A DNA stretch of 64,000 bases from assembly GCF_019279795.1 (NCBI RefSeq), contig NC_056743.1, positions 870,533,364 to 870,597,363 on the forward strand. Reading direction: 5' to 3'. Shown in pieces: positions 59,647 through 64,000 of this stretch. Position 1 is the stretch's first letter. Each line of letters opens with the position of its first letter. The notes under the pieces are model-generated. The model was given only the letters and a program-made list of their open reading frames with translations. It had not been told where the DNA came from and did no database searches. Source of the stretch: Protopterus annectens (taxonomy: Eukaryota > Chordata > Ceratodontiformes > Protopteridae). A program made the position numbers and the translations under genes.

Positions 59647-60042
59647 GGGTTCCTATTACCTGATCGAACATTTAGGTTAGCAAATACCTAAACGTAGATC
59701 TGGTAATAGCGAAAGCAAAAAAAACATGAACAACCGATTTAATGCAGGGAAAGAATTCCCTTGGCCGTTATGCAGATTTTTCCCCTTTCCCCTACTGTAG
59801 ACTGATCTTGGAGTTGGTATATTTTGTTAGGGGGGGTGCAGGGGGCACAGCCCCCCACATCGGAGGGTGTGGGGTACGAAGCCCTCCACTTCATTTTGGT
59901 TTAATTTTTTTTTTTTTTTTTGCGGCCGAGGGAATTCATTCCCTATGTTAAATCGGCCATTCGCTGTTTTAATTTTTCAATATTACCAGGTCAACATTTA
60001 GGTATTCACTAACCTAAACATTTGATCGGGTAATATAGATGC
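59647..60042. mobile_element. MITE with long terminal inverted repeats
   Basis: The ends pair over about 56 bp: TATTACCTGATCGAAC at 59654 against the complement of 60020-60034, continuing through TTTAGGTTAGCAAATACC. The inner flanks also pair: AACCGATTTAATGCAGGGAA at 59729 against 59940-59960, with GAATTCCCTTGGCCG against CGGCCGAGGGAATTC. Between them is a G-rich/C-rich core near 59830-59890. The 8-bp word TCATAATC flanks both sides (59639-59646 and 60043-60050), consistent with a hAT-type target duplication. Non-coding. Confidence 0.75.
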
Positions 60043-60050
60043 TCATAATC

Positions 60051-62229
60051 TGTAAATTACAGACTGTCATTTATTGACTCATTTATATATGTGTTGCTGG
60101 CCAGGTTAACCCTGCTGGGTGGTGCTTATTTTCAGGGGGGACTTCGCTTATCAGCATATGGAACAGTGACAATGCTTAGAAAAGAAACAATATACCCTGA
60201 GAACATCAAACACAATAGTATTACAGATCACTATGTACTCACACACATATACCCATACATAAATCGAAAAACAAGCTATGAAAAGAAAATTTATGTGTTA
60301 TTAAACAACAAAGCAAATAGTCATAGAAACAACATTGTTAAAGAAAAATGTAATTGAGTGTAATTAGGAGATAAGTAGAGAAAAGTGATGGTTCAAAAGA
60401 CAACTGGGGGTGCTGAAAGTATAAAAATATGGTAGATTTAAGAGTGAAAAGGAGTTTTATGAATGCCAGGGGACTATTGGAAGTTAACTTATATAGAGAT
60501 TAGGTGTACCAGATGTGTGAAAAGGAGGAAGAGAGAAGTCATGGATATGAAGGATTTAAAGTAGCTTCTCAGAAGTTGAAACGTGAGTGAAGGAATTGAA
60601 AGCCACTTTTGTCGGAGTGGAATATCTGGTCTGGTCACATATGTTACATGGCAAATTACTTCAGAGGAGGAATTTGCAGAGCTATTTTGTAACAGTGGCG
60701 GATTTAGGCATGGGCGCAGGGGCGAGCGCCGGTCCCTTTTTAGACTTGCATTTCAAAAAAAAAAAATTTTTACAGAGAATCCTGTCATCGACGCGCCTAA
60801 TACTGTACATCAAAGATGTGATTGGAGGTCGCAGTCAGATGACTTTTTTCTAAAACGATCCTCTACTGCATCTCCATTGTAATTTAGGCACGTTGGTGAA
60901 AGCTGTGATAAACGTTAAAAGTTTATTTAGTTAACCTTTTGTCTATTCAAGACAATTTAAAACCAGCCAGACAAAAGACATTGAAACTGCTCTTCCAGTG
61001 TGAGTGATCTGCATTGAGGTAAATTTGCTAATTTTCATTGAAATACCCATTTAATTTAATTATATTCAAGGCAGCAAGGAAGTGGCACAGTTGAGAGAGT
61101 AAAAATCAAATAAGAAAAATAAATAAGCGTATAGTTTGTCCGTTTTTAAATAATTCTTTTACATAACTAATTGATTAATTGGTTGTTATGACGTGTTGCT
61201 ATTTAAACCATATGAAAATGTGTTTCAAATTGTTTGAAAAAGTTTGGCAGGCGCTAAATGAAAGCGCTTATTTATTTGTCTTTCACTTGTATTTTGTGCA
61301 ATAAAGCTTCTAATATACAACGCTGGATTTTACACGCTATTTTCTTCAACTAGCTATGTGTCAGCACCTTGTTCCTGCACTTTTGTTGCTCAAGTTTTTG
61401 ACAGTTGAGAGAGTGCTGCATTTGGCGCACTTATAGCATAATTATCATGCAGAGTCTCTGTTGTGATTTCGCAGTATTTTTTTTTTCGTTCTTGTTTCTT
61501 TAGAAATTTGTCCCTGATTGGTTGAGAATTATGCTTCCCTCGGCAGAGATGCATGCTTTTCATTGTGATATTATATGAATTATATGGTGATGTTGCAATA
61601 ACTCAATATGTGTTCATATTTTTTATATTTGTTGTTCTGATCAAAATCAGCAGGTATACTTTTAGGGAGCTCCTTCCAAATGGCAGTTTGATCTAATTGT
61701 CGTGATAAGAGTAGACAAAAACTAAGCAAAATGCTGAAAATCTAGAAGTGAATGAAACCATTTGTGATGCTTTCAGAAATCCTGAGTAAACACAGAAGAT
61801 TTATAAAAAAAAGGTAAAATTCTTGACATGCTTTCACTGAGGATGTTACCTTCTTGAAATAAACACCAGTAGGATGGAAGTGCATGTTAGGAAAGCTGGA
61901 AGTTTATGCTCCAAGAAGATGAAAAATGTCTTGCTTGGTGTATAGCAAGACGAAATCTACCTGGAGAGGAGAATGACTTTTAAAAAGAAAACTGACTTCT
62001 GCAAAAATGTGGCAAGAAAAGAAAATACGAGATTCATACGGATAAGAGAAACTCTGTATCGAAAACTTCAGAAGTAGGGTTACCACTTACATACAAACAA
62101 GCATACATATATTTCAGGTGCAGGCAATAATGCTGTTCTAGCCTACCAATATACCAAAACAGCTGCTCTTAAAAACATCGAGACTAGTGCTTACTATGTA
62201 ATTTGGTCATCTATTCCATGCATCAGCTA
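60051..62229. other. No gene recognised
   Basis: AT-rich. Frames at 60091-60357 and 60583-60882 have no recognisable motif. At 60693 the word CAGTGGCGGATTTAGGCATG resembles a hAT-type terminus but no matching opposite end was found. Confidence 0.35.
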
Positions 62230-62580
62230 CTCTTCCAGAGAACCAATTAGTACACTTCTCATTCCTATAGAATCTTCTACATAGGTTGCCTATGATTCTC
62301 TACTATTTTTGATAACCCCAACCATTTCCAGCAGAAGTTGTCTGTAAATACCCTATATACCTGAATAAGGTCACCTCTTATATATCTGTATGAGACCTTG
62401 TACATATTTAAATATTTTAGTCTTTCATAATAACTTAAATTTTCTAATCCACTGATGCCCCTGGTATATTTCTGTTGTACTCTTTCAAATTTACTCTGCT
62501 TGTTTTCTTATAAAGTTTTCATATTGTTATTTAATATTCGAGTTTGGGTCTAATGAAACAAACAATGATTTCATCATTTC
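62230..62580 (-). mobile_element. Ancient CR1 3' region fragment
   Basis: The plus strand reads as the complement of the conserved CR1 3' segment. It has AGGTCACCTCTTATATAT, then AGTCTTTCATAATAACTT, TTTTCTAATCCACTGATG, TTGTACTCTTTCAAATTT and GTTTGGGTCTAAT, in the same order as in tetrapod CR1 copies. Highly diverged. The match is from memory of the family's wording, not an alignment. Confidence 0.45.
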
Positions 62581-62596
62581 TGGCTTTTTAGTTTCA

Positions 62597-63060
62597 TGAG
62601 TTCAAAGGAGATTACTAGGCCAATGACTTAAGAGCACTTACAAGCCTAGCCAATATAACCTGATTTTACCCAATATATGGTCCCTAGACACAAGAGGATG
62701 GCATGGATTTATGCCAATGCCTTGAGTATCTTACAGGTTGCCTCTGTCCACAGCTGACATAGGCACTATCACAGATGTGATTTTATGAGCCCCCATCCAT
62801 TGAGCCAAATTGCATTGGAAGAAGGACAGAGAAGGGCTCTGCTTAATGTGAATAGGAAGCCTGTTCCAAAGAAGGGACATGTTTTGTTTGAGTAGCTAAA
62901 TTTAACTACCTTGATCAGGTAGCCCTCATGCTGTTTGACTTATATATGTATAGCAGCTTCATCAGGGTTGGATTTATGAGTGTCTTGTAGGTTAGGCATA
63001 GTTTACCCCTTAATAGTCAGTAGGAGACAGAGTAAAGGGATAAAGTTTTTAATCTATCCA
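62597..63060 (-). mobile_element. Old CR1-type LINE 3' end (TATGAACC subfamily)
   Basis: It parallels the complement of the 3' part of the CR1 copy at 32841-33260. Matches include ACTAGGCC...AAGCCTAGCCAA near 62614-62655, TGTTCCAAAGAAGGGACATG near 62862 (versus TTGTTCCAGAGCATGGAAAG at 33061) and TTTATGAGTGTCTTGTAGGT near 62971. Diverged and frameless. Confidence 0.55.
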
Positions 63061-64000
63061 CATATGACATCTTTTTATACAACCTATAATTCTATAACTA
63101 TCATTAAAAAAATGGTTGATACAATTAGAATAACCCAAAGCTGAAGCTATCCATATACATATGAAGGGATGAAACTTGTAAGCTGTAGACTGAATAATCT
63201 GTGAACTGTTCATTATGTATAAGTGTTTTATATAGTTCGGCTCACTGGTGAGTTTGAATCTCAGTTTCAGTGTTTAAACCTGTAGAACCTAATGACATCA
63301 GGTTACATTGGCAGATATTTTCTTTAATCATATAGATCAGTCTTTATTTAAAAACAACAATCTACAATTCTTGGCATCTATCTTTGTGCATTTTCATCTT
63401 TCATAATCATTTTCAGAGTCTTTTAACACTACATAGATGTGTATGCCACTTTGTTCATTTTCTTTGTTGCTTTTAAAGAAGATTCAGTTCTCTTTTCTAG
63501 CCTTTCTTTTACTAGTTTACTTGCCAGTTAAACTGTTTACAAACCTCTGCCTTTTTCTTTATACTGTCCTCTCTTTTTCTCTTATCTGCTCAGTCATTTG
63601 TTAACAGTTTTTACAGACTGGGGCCTGTGTGGATTTCTATCGTCTTGTAATCCCCTTTTTTTCTAGCTGGAAGTAATAGTATACACAACAGTAAGTAGAG
63701 TTAACTTGGAACTCTTCTTCATTTCCTCGATTGGCAAAATCTGCAGTTACAACTATTTATTGAGTTTCTTTACATCCTTTAGCTCATTTTTCAAATGCTG
63801 CAATACCTGGTTGGTCCAGAAAATGTGCATCCAATCCCAGCGTACCTCTCCCCTATATAGCTAGCATGTTTAGTTTACCATAGGGAACATTCTATTTTGT
63901 TTTGCTGGTATAAAAACACTTTTATGCTGAAGCTTCCAGGTTTCCAATTTCCAGACATTGTGGTTATTTTTGACATAGTGCATACCAGTTTTCACCCTTT
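63061..64000. other. No feature recognised
   Basis: AT-rich sequence to the window edge with no coding motif, repeat or boundary that I can support. Confidence 0.35.

Noticed and set aside
60693-60890. hAT MITE starting CAGTGGCGGATT
   Set aside because: One hAT-like terminus is visible but no matching inverted end or flanking duplication was found.

Overview
The window looks like non-coding DNA from a large, transposon-rich vertebrate genome. It is AT-rich and has long CA/GT and AT microsatellites. No host open reading frame is convincing. The coding signal is almost entirely decayed retrotransposon and transposon protein, in families that co-occur in fish, lungfish and amphibians (CR1, L2, Tx1/L1-like, R4-type and RTE LINEs, DIRS, Penelope, hAT, PIF-Harbinger, tRNA-derived SINEs). 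I cannot name the species from sequence alone.

Layout. 1-11.3 kb is a minus-strand R4-type LINE (reverse transcriptase plus restriction-like endonuclease). It is split by four insertions: a 0.65 kb inverted-repeat element, an L2 LINE, a 0.77 kb cluster of stacked hairpins, and a 3'-truncated DIRS element. 11.3-20.7 kb holds a PIF-Harbinger remnant, a CR1 3' end, microsatellites, a proline-rich minisatellite and possibly an ancient CORE-SINE. 20.7-26.8 kb is a Penelope-like element (RT plus GIY-YIG endonuclease, the longest open frame in the window at 585 codons) lying against a Tx1/L1-like LINE, both on the minus strand. 27.0-37.1 kb is a degraded plus-strand CR1 copy, then a second R4 copy that carries a minus-strand CR1 inserted in its RT gene.

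38.5-39.3 kb is an old CR1 fragment. 40.2-42.1 kb is a 650-bp tandem array directly upstream of the best-preserved CR1 copy (42.1-46.2 kb), which has an intact ORF1 with an SGNH esterase domain and a nearly intact ORF2. 46-53 kb is mostly unassigned, with two tRNA-derived SINEs, a hairpin MITE and a CpG-rich block. 53.7-56.4 kb is a frameshifted hAT transposase and an RTE 3' end. 56.8-59.3 kb is another CR1 copy, followed by a long-TIR MITE and older CR1 ends.

How the parts work together. This is nested transposon ecology rather than an operon. LINEs supply the retrotransposition machinery. One SINE shares its 3' tail with the RTE LINE and has a perfect 17-bp target-site duplication. The CR1 copies share an octameric 3' repeat (TATGAACC). 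Insertion order can be read from who interrupts whom. All family names rest on motif recognition by eye; no database search was run.
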